Assembly: GCF_013364195.1 (NCBI RefSeq)
Contig: NZ_CP054918.1
Coordinates: 1,167,001-1,231,000, forward strand
Reading direction: 5' to 3'
Source: Streptomyces sp. NA04227
GTDB lineage: Bacteria > Actinomycetota > Actinomycetes > Streptomycetales > Streptomycetaceae
Length of the DNA stretch: 64,000 nt
Positions 1-8,376 of the stretch are shown here, piece by piece. The translations under genes were made by a program, and so were the position numbers. Numbering within the stretch: position 1 is the stretch's first letter; the number at the start of each line of letters is the position of its first letter. Below the pieces are notes generated by a model that was not told the origin of the DNA, made no database searches, and was given only the letters and a program-made list of their open reading frames with translations.

Positions 1-630
1 GGCTCGGGCTCGGGCTCGGGCTCGGGCAGGCCGAGGATCGCGGTGGCGGGCGGTGCCGCGTTCACGTTCTCGTACGCGGAGCACACCGAACTCCTCGCGG
101 CGGCGGGCGCCGAGGTCGTCCCCTTCGACCCGCTGCGCGACGAGCGGCTGCCCGAGGGCACGGCGGGCCTGGTCATCGGCGGCGGCTTCCCCGAGGTGTA
201 CGGGCCCGAGTTGTCCGCCAACGAGCCGCTGCGCGCGGCGGTCGCCGCACTGGCGCGTGCCGGGGCGCCCATCGCCGCCGAGTGCGCCGGACTGCTGTAT
301 CTCTCGCACTCCCTGGACGGGCGCCCCATGTGCGGCGTACTGGACGCGAAGGCGCGCATGTCCGAGCGGCTCACCCTCGGCTACCGCGAGGCGGTGGCAC
401 TCGGCGACAGCCCGCTCGACGCGGCCGGAACCCGGGCCCGCGGCCACGAGTTCCACCGCACGGTCATCGAACCCGGCGCGGGCGCCGCACCGGCTTGGGG
501 GTTCACCACTCCCGAGCGCCGGGTGGAGGGTTTCGTCCAACGCGGCGTGCACGCCAGTTATCTGCATACGCACTGGGCAGCGCGCCCGGAAGCCGCGCGC
601 CGGTTCACCGAGCGGTGCGCGGGCCGATGA
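1..630 (+). CDS. cobB: Cobyrinate a,c-diamide synthase, C-terminal glutaminase part (5' end outside window)
   Basis: The reading frame is open from base 1, so the gene enters from upstream and only its class I glutamine amidotransferase domain is visible. CobB/CbiA amidates the a and c side chains of (hydrogeno)cobyrinate using glutamine and ATP during cobalamin synthesis in the cytoplasm. Visible marks are the nucleophile cysteine in AAECAGLLYLS (codon at 283-285), the oxyanion region LVIGGGFPEVY and the late histidines in SYLHTHWA. The first nine codons are a Gly-Ser run made by a ggctcg hexamer repeat, which fits an interdomain linker between the N-terminal synthetase and the glutaminase. 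The stop codon overlaps the next start as ATGA, so the two genes are translationally coupled. Confidence 0.9.
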   Translation, partial: GSGSGSGSGRPRIAVAGGAAFTFSYAEHTELLAAAGAEVVPFDPLRDERLPEGTAGLVIGGGFPEVYGPELSANEPLRAAVAALARAGAPIAAECAGLLYLSHSLDGRPMCGVLDAKARMSERLTLGYREAVALGDSPLDAAGTRARGHEFHRTVIEPGAGAAPAWGFTTPERRVEGFVQRGVHASYLHTHWAARPEAARRFTERCAGR

Positions 631-2534
631 GCCGGGGCGGGGCCAGGCAGGGGGCGGACGGTGCCGGGAACGGGCAGGGTGCGGACGGTGCCGGGGACGG
701 GGAGAGTGCGGACGGTGCCGGGGACGGGGCAGGCGATGTCGGGGTACGTGCCGTCGGGACGCGAGCTGTCCGGGCGCGCGGCGCCGGGGACTGCGCCGGT
801 GACCCCACCGCCGCCGACGAGTTGGTCCTTGTCGTAGGTGTCGGTGCCTCGACGGGTGCCGCCGAAGCCGAAGTGTCCGCTCTCGTAAGTGGCGCGCTGG
901 CCACTGCGGACCAGTACCTCGCAGGGCCGCCCAGGCTCCGGGTGGCGGCACTGGCCACTCTCGACACCAAGGCGACGGAGCCCGCGCTCGTGGCGGTCGC
1001 CGCCCGGCTCGGGGTGCCGTTGCTCGCGTACTCGGCCGCGCGGTTGGCGGCCGTTCGTGTCCCCCACGCCTCCGACGCCGCGCTGTCGGCGGTCGGCACG
1101 CCTTCGGTCGCCGAGGCCGCCGCCCTCTGTGGTGGCGGTGAACTCCTCGTCCCCAAACGGAAGTCGGCGGCACACCCGGCCCGGGCGACCTGCGCGGTGG
1201 CACGTACCACCGCCCCCCAAGTTCCCTGGCCCGGCGGCGACTTCGCCGCGCCTCCACCCCCGGACGCCCTTCCCACCACTGAGTTCACAGACGCCTGTCC
1301 CGTAACCCCGCCCCCCGGAACAGGCGCGAGCACCCGCACTCCTCAGCACACCAGGACCAGCACGGCGATGCACCTCTCCCCTCCCGTACGCCCCGACGAC
1401 CTGTCCCCCGACCGGGCCTCGGACCGCCACACGCACCCCCGAGAAGAGCGGACCGAAGCCCCCGCCCCCGCCCCCGCTCGCGGACACGGACATGACCTAC
1501 GCCACCACGGCGACGCCGAAGTGCGCGACGACGGCGCGGAGTTGACCGACCTCGCGGTGAATGTGCGGACCGGCACTCCCCCGGCCTGGCTCGCCGAGCG
1601 GATCGCCGGTTCGCTCGGCGGGCTCGCCGCATACCCGGACGGACGCGCCGCGCGAGCCGCGGTCGCCGCGCGGCACGGGCTGCCGGTGGAGCACGTACTG
1701 CTGACCGCCGGTGCCGCCGAGGCTTTCGTCCTGCTCGCCCGGGCGCTCCCGGTGGCCCAACCCGTCGTCGTACACCCGCAGTTCACGGAGCCCGAGGCGG
1801 CGCTGCGGGACGCGGGACACCGGGTCGGCCGGGTGGTCCTGCCGGCGGCCGACGACTTCCGGCTGGACCCTGAGTCAGTCCCGGACGACGCCGACCTGGT
1901 CGTCATCGGCAACCCGACCAACCCGACCTCGGTCTTGCATCCCGCCGAGCCGATCGCCCAACTCGCGCGCCCCGGACGGTACTTGGTGGTCGACGAGGCG
2001 TTCATGGACGCGGTCCCCGGGGAGCGGGAGTCGCTGGCCTCGCGTACCGACGTACCCGGCCTGATCGTCCTGCGCAGTCTCACCAAGACCTGGGGTCTCG
2101 CGGGCCTGCGCATCGGCTACGTACTCGCCGCACCCGACACGATCGACCGCCTCGCCCACGCCCAGCCCCTCTGGCCGGTCTCCTCCCCCGCCCTCGCCGC
2201 CGCCGAGGCGTGCATGACACCGAGGGCTCTCGACGAAGCGGCCACGGCCGCCGAGCAGATCGCCCACGACCGCGCCGCCCTGCTCGCCGGTCTGCGCCGC
2301 TTCGCCCCGCACGGCCTGACCGTGGCGGGCCCCGCCGAAGGCCCGTTCCTCCTCGTCCGGGTCCCGCGCGCCGACACAGTACGCGCCCGCCTGCGCCAAC
2401 TCGGCTTCGCCGTACGCCGCGGCGACACCTTCCCGGGCCTGGACACGGACTGGCTGCGCATCGCCGTACGGGACGAGGAGACCACCGGCCGTCTGCTCAC
2501 GGCGCTGGAGAGGGCACTCGGAGAGCCCGAGTAG
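627..2534 (+). CDS. cobC: CobE/CbiG-C domain fused to CobC-like aminotransferase (cobalamin synthesis)
   Basis: The start is the ATG inside the ATGA overlap with cobB, giving about 635 residues. Order of parts: a Gly/Asp/Ala repeat segment (residues about 10-36); a CobE/CbiG C-terminal domain (about 65-200) with the glycine turn VVGVGAST and the typical ending SVAEAAAL...LLVPKRKS; a proline-rich linker of about 100 residues; and a PLP fold-type I aminotransferase (about 310-632) with NPTNPTSVL, VDEAFMD and the PLP lysine in SLTKTWGLAGLRIGY. The aminotransferase resembles the CobC/CobD threonine-phosphate decarboxylase group (Rv2231c-like), which makes the aminopropanol arm. CobE is a small cobalamin-ring pathway protein of less certain role. 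The fusion and linker are read directly; the exact reaction of the PLP half is inferred. Confidence 0.85.
   Translation: MSRGGARQGADGAGNGQGADGAGDGESADGAGDGAGDVGVRAVGTRAVRARGAGDCAGDPTAADELVLVVGVGASTGAAEAEVSALVSGALATADQYLAGPPRLRVAALATLDTKATEPALVAVAARLGVPLLAYSAARLAAVRVPHASDAALSAVGTPSVAEAAALCGGGELLVPKRKSAAHPARATCAVARTTAPQVPWPGGDFAAPPPPDALPTTEFTDACPVTPPPGTGASTRTPQHTRTSTAMHLSPPVRPDDLSPDRASDRHTHPREERTEAPAPAPARGHGHDLRHHGDAEVRDDGAELTDLAVNVRTGTPPAWLAERIAGSLGGLAAYPDGRAARAAVAARHGLPVEHVLLTAGAAEAFVLLARALPVAQPVVVHPQFTEPEAALRDAGHRVGRVVLPAADDFRLDPESVPDDADLVVIGNPTNPTSVLHPAEPIAQLARPGRYLVVDEAFMDAVPGERESLASRTDVPGLIVLRSLTKTWGLAGLRIGYVLAAPDTIDRLAHAQPLWPVSSPALAAAEACMTPRALDEAATAAEQIAHDRAALLAGLRRFAPHGLTVAGPAEGPFLLVRVPRADTVRARLRQLGFAVRRGDTFPGLDTDWLRIAVRDEETTGRLLTALERALGEPE
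654..734 (+). repeat. Three in-frame 27-bp tandem repeats
   Basis: Units at 654-680, 681-707 and 708-734 all begin GCGGACGGTGCCGGG. Each encodes nine residues of the form ADGAG(N/D)G.., at the N-terminal side of the CobE-CobC fusion. The length is a multiple of three, so copy number can change without breaking the frame. Confidence 0.85.
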
Positions 2535-2570
2535 ATCGGCGAGCCCGAGTAGATCGGCGAGCCCGAGTGG
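2523..2570 (+). repeat. 18-bp tandem repeat spanning the cobC stop codon
   Basis: GAGCCCGAGTAGATCGGC occurs at 2523-2540 and 2541-2558, followed by a partial copy from 2559. The first copy contains the TAG stop of the CobE-CobC gene and the second repeats that TAG in frame. It looks like a replication-slippage duplication at the gene end. Confidence 0.8.
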
Positions 2571-2705
2571 AAAGGCACGTCCCCGCCCCCGCTTTCGCCG
2601 CCCCGGCACCCACCCCGCCCGCCCTCGGCCCGAAGACCGAGAGCGGGGGGGCGGGCGCCTCACGCCCAGGTCACCGTGCCGCGCTCGCGCACTCGTGCGG
2701 CCAGG

Positions 2706-3701
2706 TCAGCCCCGACGGCGCCGAGCCAGTGCGAAGGCGCAGGCGCCCGCGCCGAGCAGGGCGATCGCGCCGCTCACCAGGTACGGGGTCTGGGAGCCAC
2801 CGCCGGTGGCGGCGAGGTCGTCCTGCGAGGTCTGCCGCTCGGTCTGGGGCTCGGCCCCCGTCCCCGCGCCGTCCTTGCCCTCCGGCCGCTCGGGCTTCCC
2901 GGCCTCGTCTCCCCCGTCGTCGGGCCCGCCGGGCTTCTCCGGCTCCGCGGGCTTCCCGGGCTTCGCGGCAGGCGTCTCGCAGGTCGCCCCGGCCAGCGTG
3001 ACCCGCCCCGTCACCTTGGCCACACCGAGCTTCAACGGGTCGACGGAGACGGCCAGTTCGAGTGCGGAGGCGGCGGCGGTACGGGAGGTGGTGTGGCGCT
3101 TGGCGAGGTCGAGTCGTACCTCGCCGACGCCCGGCACCGTCACCTGGGTGGTACCGCTCGTGGACAGTGTCACCTTCTTGCCGAGGACGGTCACGGAGCC
3201 GAGCAGGTTCGCCTCGGCGACCGGTTTGCGGCCCGTTTCGCAGGTGGCGCGGGAGCTGACCGCGCCGACCTCGATCAGGGACAGCAGGGGCAGCCCGGGC
3301 AGGTTCAGCTTGGCGTGGGCCAGTTCGGTGCGCCCCTCGGCCCTGGTCCCGCTCACGGTCGCCTTGGCGGAGGCCACGTCGGCGCGCAGCACGCTGAACG
3401 GCTTGCCGTGGTCGACGCCGTCGAGCCGGGCGGTCAGCGCGGTCTTCTCGGCGCTCTTCGGCGCCCGGACCTCGTTGAGGGTCAGGGTGAGCGGCACGTC
3501 GACGGTCTTGTTGAGCAGCGAGACGTCGAGATCGGTGCGCAGGACGACCGCACTGGCGCGCCCGGTGTCCGGCCGGTCCGTCGTGGTCGCCTGTGCGGTG
3601 CCCGCCCAGGCGGGAGCTGCCGGGACGGCGAGCAGGGCGAGGCCCGCGCAGCCCGCGGCGAGCCGGGGCACGGCGGTCCGTACGGACCCGTTTCGGGGCA
3701 T
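2706..3701 (-). CDS. Secreted LAxTG-anchored protein (SCO1860-like)
   Basis: A cell-surface protein of unknown function with a full sortase-anchoring architecture. From the ATG chosen here, an N-terminal signal peptide (basic start, hydrophobic AGCAGLALLAVPAAP, cut near AWA|G) is followed by about 240 residues rich in beta-type segments. Next come a Pro/Lys/Gly/Glu stalk, the motif LAATG, a hydrophobic helix (VSGAIALLGAGACAFAL) and a final ARRRRG. LAxTG is the motif used by class E sortases of Streptomyces. Three cysteines occur in the ectodomain, two of them in the context ATCET. Family members sit beside cobalamin genes in other Streptomyces. A possible upstream TTG (3725) or GTG (3782) start would lengthen the N terminus; no strong Shine-Dalgarno decides it. 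Confidence 0.8.
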   Translation of the reverse strand: MPRNGSVRTAVPRLAAGCAGLALLAVPAAPAWAGTAQATTTDRPDTGRASAVVLRTDLDVSLLNKTVDVPLTLTLNEVRAPKSAEKTALTARLDGVDHGKPFSVLRADVASAKATVSGTRAEGRTELAHAKLNLPGLPLLSLIEVGAVSSRATCETGRKPVAEANLLGSVTVLGKKVTLSTSGTTQVTVPGVGEVRLDLAKRHTTSRTAAASALELAVSVDPLKLGVAKVTGRVTLAGATCETPAAKPGKPAEPEKPGGPDDGGDEAGKPERPEGKDGAGTGAEPQTERQTSQDDLAATGGGSQTPYLVSGAIALLGAGACAFALARRRRG

Positions 3702-4037
3702 GCGGAAGGAAGTGGTGCTGTTCAAGGTGGTGGGACCCCCACAGGAGATGTTCGGTGGAGGACGCCTTCGCGCACCCGGCACGAGGGGACCGGCCTTGGC
3801 CGCGTCGGCGTCCGTGCCGGGAATCCTGACTCAGATCGGGTGAACCGGCGGCAATCCGGGACCGGTTCACCCCAAAGGGGTGCACCGGCACCTTCATTCG
3901 ATTTCGGCCCGGGTCCACAAGCGGCCAACGGCGGTCGCGGCAAAGGGAGTTCGGCTCCGCCCCGGCGCCCACCACAATGCGGTGGTCAACGACCGGCGCG
4001 GCAACGGGAGTTCAGCCCGCCCTCGCCGCCCCTCCCG
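3702..4037. other. Intergenic region between LAxTG gene and amidohydrolase
   Basis: No convincing gene. It holds the inverted repeats at 3838-3888 and otherwise only the leader and promoter region of the minus-strand LAxTG gene. No clear -10/-35 pair was found. Confidence 0.5.
3838..3888 (-). terminator. Alternative hairpins downstream of the amidohydrolase
   Basis: Three arms can pair two ways. GGGTGAACCGG (3838-3848) is a perfect inverted match to CCGGTTCACCC (3862-3872). CCGGTTCACCCC (3862-3873) also pairs with GGGGTGCACCGG (3877-3888) with one mismatch and an AAA loop. The element lies about 150 bases after the amidohydrolase stop on the minus strand and about 140 bases before the next start, so it could terminate the first gene or attenuate the second. 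There is no T-run. Confidence 0.45.
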
Positions 4038-5129
4038 TCAGCGAACCACCACTCCCCCCACCACCACATGCCGCGGATCCGCGAGCACCCGTACGTCCGC
4101 CCGCGGATCGCTGTCGTAGACGACGAGGTCGGCAGGGGCGCCCTCGTCCAGCCCAGGGCGCCCGAGCCAGGCGCGCGCGCCCCAGGCGGTGGCCGAGAGG
4201 GCTTCGAGGGGCGGGATTCCCGCGGTGACGAGTTCGGCGACCTCGTCGGCGACCATGCCGTGCGGCAGGGAGCCGCCCGCGTCGGTGCCGACGAAGATCG
4301 GTACGCCCGCGTCGTAGGCGGCGCGGACGGTGTCGTAACGGCGTTCGTGCAGCCGCCTCATATGGGCCGACCAGCGGGGGAACTTCTGCTCGCCGCCCGC
4401 GGCCAGCTTCGGGAAGGTGGCGATGTTGACGAGGGTGGGCACGATGGCGACGCCGCGTTCGGCGAAGAGCGGGATGGTGTCCTCGGTGAGGCCGGTGGCG
4501 TGCTCGATGCAGTCGATGCCCGCTTCGACCAGGTCGCGCAGCGAGTCCTCGGCGAAGCAGTGCGCGGTGACCCGTACGCCGAGCGCGTGCGCCTCGGCGA
4601 TGGCGGCCTCCAGGGCGCCGCGCGGCCAGCAGGGGGTGAGGTCGCCCGCCTCGCGGTCGATCCAGTCGCCGACGAGCTTGACCCAGCCGTCGCCGCGCCC
4701 GGCCTCCTGGGCGACGAAGGCGGGCAGCAGGGCGGGCTCGATCTCGTGGCCGTAGTTGCGGATGTAGCGGCGGGTGCGGGCGATGTGCCGGCCCGCCCGG
4801 ATGATCTTCGGCAGATCGGCGCGGTCGTCGATCCAGCGGGTGTCCGAGGGCGAGCCCGCGTCCCGCAACAGCAGGGCGCCCGCGGCCCGTTCGGCCAGCG
4901 CCTGCTCCTCGGCGGTCTCCTTCGGCACGGCGCCGTGCGCGTCGAGGCCGACGTGACAGTGCGCGTCGACCAGGCCGGGCAGCGCCCAGCCCTGGACGGT
5001 GCGCACCTCACGCGCTTTGGCCGGGCGTTCGTAGGTGATCCGCCCCGAGACGACCCAGAGTTCGTCGCGTACGTCCTCGGGCCCGACGAGCACCCGCCCC
5101 TTCACGTGCAGCACCGCGTGATCGCTCAT
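4038..5129 (-). CDS. Amidohydrolase family protein (metal-dependent hydrolase)
   Basis: A 363-residue member of the amidohydrolase superfamily (imidazolonepropionase/prolidase-like branch). The hallmark HxH metal motif is in LPGLVDAHCHVGLDA (about residue 57). Later ligands are likely the histidine of VTAHCFAEDS, the histidine of CIEHATGL and the aspartate of FVGTDAGGSLPHG. The end follows the usual composite beta sandwich (GAPADLVVYDSDP). The substrate cannot be read from the sequence. It lies 110 bases after an amino-acid ABC transporter operon on the same strand, so a role in processing an imported amide or cyclic compound is possible but unproved. Confidence 0.85.
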   Translation of the reverse strand: MSDHAVLHVKGRVLVGPEDVRDELWVVSGRITYERPAKAREVRTVQGWALPGLVDAHCHVGLDAHGAVPKETAEEQALAERAAGALLLRDAGSPSDTRWIDDRADLPKIIRAGRHIARTRRYIRNYGHEIEPALLPAFVAQEAGRGDGWVKLVGDWIDREAGDLTPCWPRGALEAAIAEAHALGVRVTAHCFAEDSLRDLVEAGIDCIEHATGLTEDTIPLFAERGVAIVPTLVNIATFPKLAAGGEQKFPRWSAHMRRLHERRYDTVRAAYDAGVPIFVGTDAGGSLPHGMVADEVAELVTAGIPPLEALSATAWGARAWLGRPGLDEGAPADLVVYDSDPRADVRVLADPRHVVVGGVVVR

Positions 5130-5239
5130 GCCCGCACCCTAAACCGACGGGGCCGCGGGCTGGAGAGGGCCTCGGCGGCGTTCGGGCAACTAGGCGCGGC
5201 GAACGCCCAGTTGCCCGTGGAAACGCCGCTGGACAGGCT

Positions 5240-6121
5240 CTAGGAGACCTTGTCCGGGGGCGGCATGCCCTCTTCGACACTGGCTGCCGCCGGGTCGAGT
5301 ACGCGGGCCAGGAAGTGCCGGGTCCGCTCGTGCCGGGGCCTGCCGATGACCTCGGCGGGCGGGCCCTGTTCGACGATGACGCCGCCGTCCATGAAGACGA
5401 CCCGGTCGGCGACCTCGCGCGCGAAGCTCATCTCGTGGGTGACCACCATCATCGTCATGCCCTCGTCGGCGAGCATGCGCATGACGGCGAGGACATCGCC
5501 CACCAGTTCCGGGTCGAGCGCCGAGGTGGGCTCGTCGAAGAGCATCACCTCCGGGCCCATCGCCAGCGCCCGGGCGATCGCCACGCGCTGCTGCTGGCCG
5601 CCGGACAGGGACGCGGGGAACGCCTTCGCCTTGTCGGTGAGGCCGACGCGTTCCAGGTTCTCGGCGGCGATACGGCGTGCCCGCGCCTTGTCCCGGCCCA
5701 GTACCCGCCGCTGCGGCAGGGTGAGGTTGTCGGTCACCGACAGGTGCGGGAAGAGGTTGAACTGCTGGAAGACCATGCCGATGCGGCGTCGTACGGCATC
5801 GATGTCCACATCGGGGTGGGTGAGTTCGCTGCCGCCCACGAACACCCGGCCCGCGCTGGGCTCTTCGAGCAGGTTGACGCAGCGCAGCAGCGTGGACTTG
5901 CCGGAGCCCGAGGGCCCGATGACACAGACCACCTCGCCCCTGGCGACCGTGAGGTCGATGCCGCGCAGCACCTCGTTGGCGCCGAAGGACTTGTGCAGGT
6001 TCTCGACGCGGATCTCCGGTTCGCCGGGCGCCGCCGCCTCGTCGGGTGCCTTGTCCAGGGGCGTGCGCTTGCTCATCGGCCGGCCTTCCTCGCGAGCCTC
6101 GTGCCCGTCGTCCGCGCTCAT
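5240..6121 (-). CDS. Polar amino-acid ABC transporter ATP-binding protein
   Basis: A 293-residue ATPase of the GlnQ/HisP type that energises import of amino acids. It shows Walker [11 protein letters not shown]-loop [13 protein letters not shown], signature [15 protein letters not shown], Walker [15 protein letters not shown] and switch histidine VVTHEMSF. The N-terminal 35 residues before [12 protein letters not shown] are a charged extension. Its ATG overlaps the permease stop (ATGA), the last step of a binding protein, permease, ATPase operon. A second ATG 15 codons further in (MSKRTPLD) is an alternative start. Confidence 0.92.
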   Translation of the reverse strand: MSADDGHEAREEGRPMSKRTPLDKAPDEAAAPGEPEIRVENLHKSFGANEVLRGIDLTVARGEVVCVIGPSGSGKSTLLRCVNLLEEPSAGRVFVGGSELTHPDVDIDAVRRRIGMVFQQFNLFPHLSVTDNLTLPQRRVLGRDKARARRIAAENLERVGLTDKAKAFPASLSGGQQQRVAIARALAMGPEVMLFDEPTSALDPELVGDVLAVMRMLADEGMTMMVVTHEMSFAREVADRVVFMDGGVIVEQGPPAEVIGRPRHERTRHFLARVLDPAAASVEEGMPPPDKVS

Positions 6122-6951
6122 CGGGTGGACTCCGCCGCCCGTGACTCCAGTTTGCGCACCACGAAGCCCAGCGGGACGGTCACCAGGAGGTAGCAGAGCC
6201 CGGCGACCAGGATCGGGGTGGAGTTCGCGGACTCGCTCGCCAAGTCCCGTCCGAACTTGGTCAGTTCGCGTTCCTCCAGGGTGACGCCGAGGAACAGCAC
6301 CAGCGAGGAGTCCTTGAAGAGCAGAACGAGTTCGTTGGTCAGCGGCGGGATCACGATCCGGAACGCCTGCGGGATCACGATCGAGATCATCGCCCGCGGG
6401 TGCGAGAAGCCGAGCGAACGCGCCGCCTCCAACTGCCCCTTGGGCACGGCCTGGATGCCCGCCCTGATCGTCTCCGCCATGTACGCGGCGGAGACCAGAC
6501 CGAGGGCGAGCGCGACCTTGCCGTACGTGCCGCCGGGGATCTCGGTGCCGGGGAAGGCCAGCGGGACGGCCACCCCGACGAAGATGAAGATCAGCAGGGC
6601 GGGCAGACCGCGGAAGATCTCGATGTAGATCCCCGCGAGCCAGCGGTACGGCGCCACCGACGACAGCCGCATCAGCGCGATCACCATGCCGAGCACCAGT
6701 CCGAGCACGAAGCCGGAGAGGGTGTACACCACGGTGTTGCGCAGCGCGATGGTGATGATGTCCGGGAAGAGTTCCTTGGCCAGGTCGGTCTGCGCGAACT
6801 GGTTCTTCAGCCGGTCCCAGTCCGCGCTGACGCCGATGGCGACCACCGCGGCGAGGAACACCGCGTACTGCAGTCCGCGCGAGATCGCCCGCTTCTGGCG
6901 CCGGGTCAGTCCGGTCCTGGTGGGGGTACGGCTGCTCTCGGCAGTGCTCAT
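6118..6951 (-). CDS. Amino-acid ABC transporter permease
   Basis: An integral membrane permease of the HisMQ/GlnP type, 277 residues from the ATG that overlaps the binding-protein stop as ATGA. A longer open frame exists upstream but lies inside the neighbouring gene. Hydrophobic spans include [27 protein letters not shown] and [15 protein letters not shown]. The EAA loop that docks the ATPase is visible as [16 protein letters not shown]...VIPQAFR. A single permease gene suggests a homodimeric channel. Confidence 0.9.
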   Translation of the reverse strand: MSTAESSRTPTRTGLTRRQKRAISRGLQYAVFLAAVVAIGVSADWDRLKNQFAQTDLAKELFPDIITIALRNTVVYTLSGFVLGLVLGMVIALMRLSSVAPYRWLAGIYIEIFRGLPALLIFIFVGVAVPLAFPGTEIPGGTYGKVALALGLVSAAYMAETIRAGIQAVPKGQLEAARSLGFSHPRAMISIVIPQAFRIVIPPLTNELVLLFKDSSLVLFLGVTLEERELTKFGRDLASESANSTPILVAGLCYLLVTVPLGFVVRKLESRAAESTR

Positions 6952-7793
6952 GACGCGGCGGCGGAGGGCTCGGCGGCCGACTGGTAGGGGCCGATCCACT
7001 TCTCGTACAGCTTCTTGTACGTGCCGTCGGCCTTGGCGTCCGCGATCGCCTCGTTGATGGCCTTCAGCAGCTTGGTGTTGCCCTTCTTCACCGTGATGCC
7101 GTACTGCTCACCGGTGTTGAGGTTCTCGACGACCTCGAAGGCCTTGGCGTTGTCCGGGTCCTTCAGCCAGCCCTGGACCACCGGGTAGTCGATGATGACG
7201 GCTTGGACCTGCTTGGTGCGCAGACCGTTCAGGACCGCGTCGGAGCTCTCGAAGGAGGTCGCGCCGAGCTTGTTCTTGGTCGCGTACTCCTCACCGGTGG
7301 TCTGCGCCTGGGCGCCGAGCTTCTTGCCCTTGGCCTTGAGGTCGTCGAGCGAGTCGATACCGCTGCCCTTGGCGACCAGGACGGCCTGCGTGGCCTCGAA
7401 GTAGGGGTCGGAGAAGTCGACGTTCTTCTTGCGCTCCTCGGTGATCGTCATGCCCGCGGCGGCCAGGTCGCACTGGCCGGAGTTGAGGGCGGCGCCGGTC
7501 TTGAAGTTCTCGAAGGGGATGTCCTGGATGGTCTGCTTCACCTTGAGCTTCTCGGCCACGAGGTCGACCAGCGCGACGTCGAAGCCCTGCACCTTGCCGT
7601 CGATGTTGGACTGGAACGGCGGGTAGGGCAGGTGCGTGCAGGTCGTCAGCTTGCCCTCCTTGACCACCTCGACGCCGCCCGCGGCGGTGCCTCCCTTGTC
7701 GTCCGAGGAACAGCCCGTGACGACTGCCAGCACGGCGGCGGCGGTGAGGGCGGCCAGGGTGCGGGCTCTGCGGCCGGGGACCGTCGGATTCAC
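6948..7793 (-). CDS. Amino-acid ABC transporter substrate-binding lipoprotein
   Basis: A 281-residue solute-binding protein of the family 3 type (glutamine/polar amino acids). The signal peptide ends in the lipobox VVTGC, so the protein is lipid-anchored outside the membrane. Family motifs include [20 protein letters not shown] and the signature [18 protein letters not shown]. The GTG start has GGAGG about seven bases upstream. It is first in a three-gene operon with overlapping stop/start junctions. The exact ligand is not predictable here. Confidence 0.92.
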   Translation of the reverse strand: MNPTVPGRRARTLAALTAAAVLAVVTGCSSDDKGGTAAGGVEVVKEGKLTTCTHLPYPPFQSNIDGKVQGFDVALVDLVAEKLKVKQTIQDIPFENFKTGAALNSGQCDLAAAGMTITEERKKNVDFSDPYFEATQAVLVAKGSGIDSLDDLKAKGKKLGAQAQTTGEEYATKNKLGATSFESSDAVLNGLRTKQVQAVIIDYPVVQGWLKDPDNAKAFEVVENLNTGEQYGITVKKGNTKLLKAINEAIADAKADGTYKKLYEKWIGPYQSAAEPSAAAS

Positions 7794-8376
7794 GGGGAAC
7801 CTCCAAAGAAGAAGCGAACCGGCGGGCGGGGTTGCCGGTGTGCCGGTGGGGCTGACGGCCGGGCCGGGACCCGGTCGCCGTACGGGGCTTGGGGCGTGCC
7901 GACTGTACGACCAAATGCCGGTCCCCGCCCCGTAGCGGAAGGACCCGGCCGCCGCTGTGTCGTGATCCGGTCGGCGGGGGCCGGATCACGACGCGGAAGC
8001 GGCCGTTCCACTGCGCTCGGGGCACCGGTTTCCGGCCACCCCGTCAGGGCGGCGCGAGACCGGCACACAGATGCAATCACACCCCTCGCACCGACATCGG
8101 ACCTGGTCCGCCGCTGGTCGTCGGTCCCGTGCGGGCACGGCTGCCGGTCCTGCGCGGGTGCGCCTGGGAGCGGTTTCCGGGAGGTGGTGGCCTGAAGGGG
8201 AAGCCCGCGGTCGATCGCCGCGCATGCCTACGAACTGGTCGGGTGCACACAGGCGGGCGGACCGGTCGTTCACGGACGACCTCGGGGCCGGATCCGCACG
8301 TTCGGGCGGCATGCGTGTACCGGACAGGCTTAGGGTCGAGTGAGGCCCTGCCCGCCCCGCACCGGAGAGCAGCACC
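7794..8376. other. Divergent promoter region between ABC operon and PLP enzyme
   Basis: 583 bases without a supported gene; the open frames seen here have poor start sites. It must hold the promoters of both flanking units. The only structure noted is the inverted repeat at 7959-7992. Confidence 0.5.
7959..7992. promoter_or_regulatory. Perfect 12-bp inverted repeat
   Basis: GTCGTGATCCGG (7959-7970) and CCGGATCACGAC (7981-7992) are exact inverted copies separated by 10 bases, about 166 bases before the binding-protein start. There is no T-run on either side, so an operator is as likely as a terminator. Confidence 0.45.

Noticed and set aside
2676..5243. Long plus-strand open frame opposite the LAxTG and amidohydrolase genes
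   Set aside because: Low-complexity shadow; both minus-strand genes have clear domains and signals.
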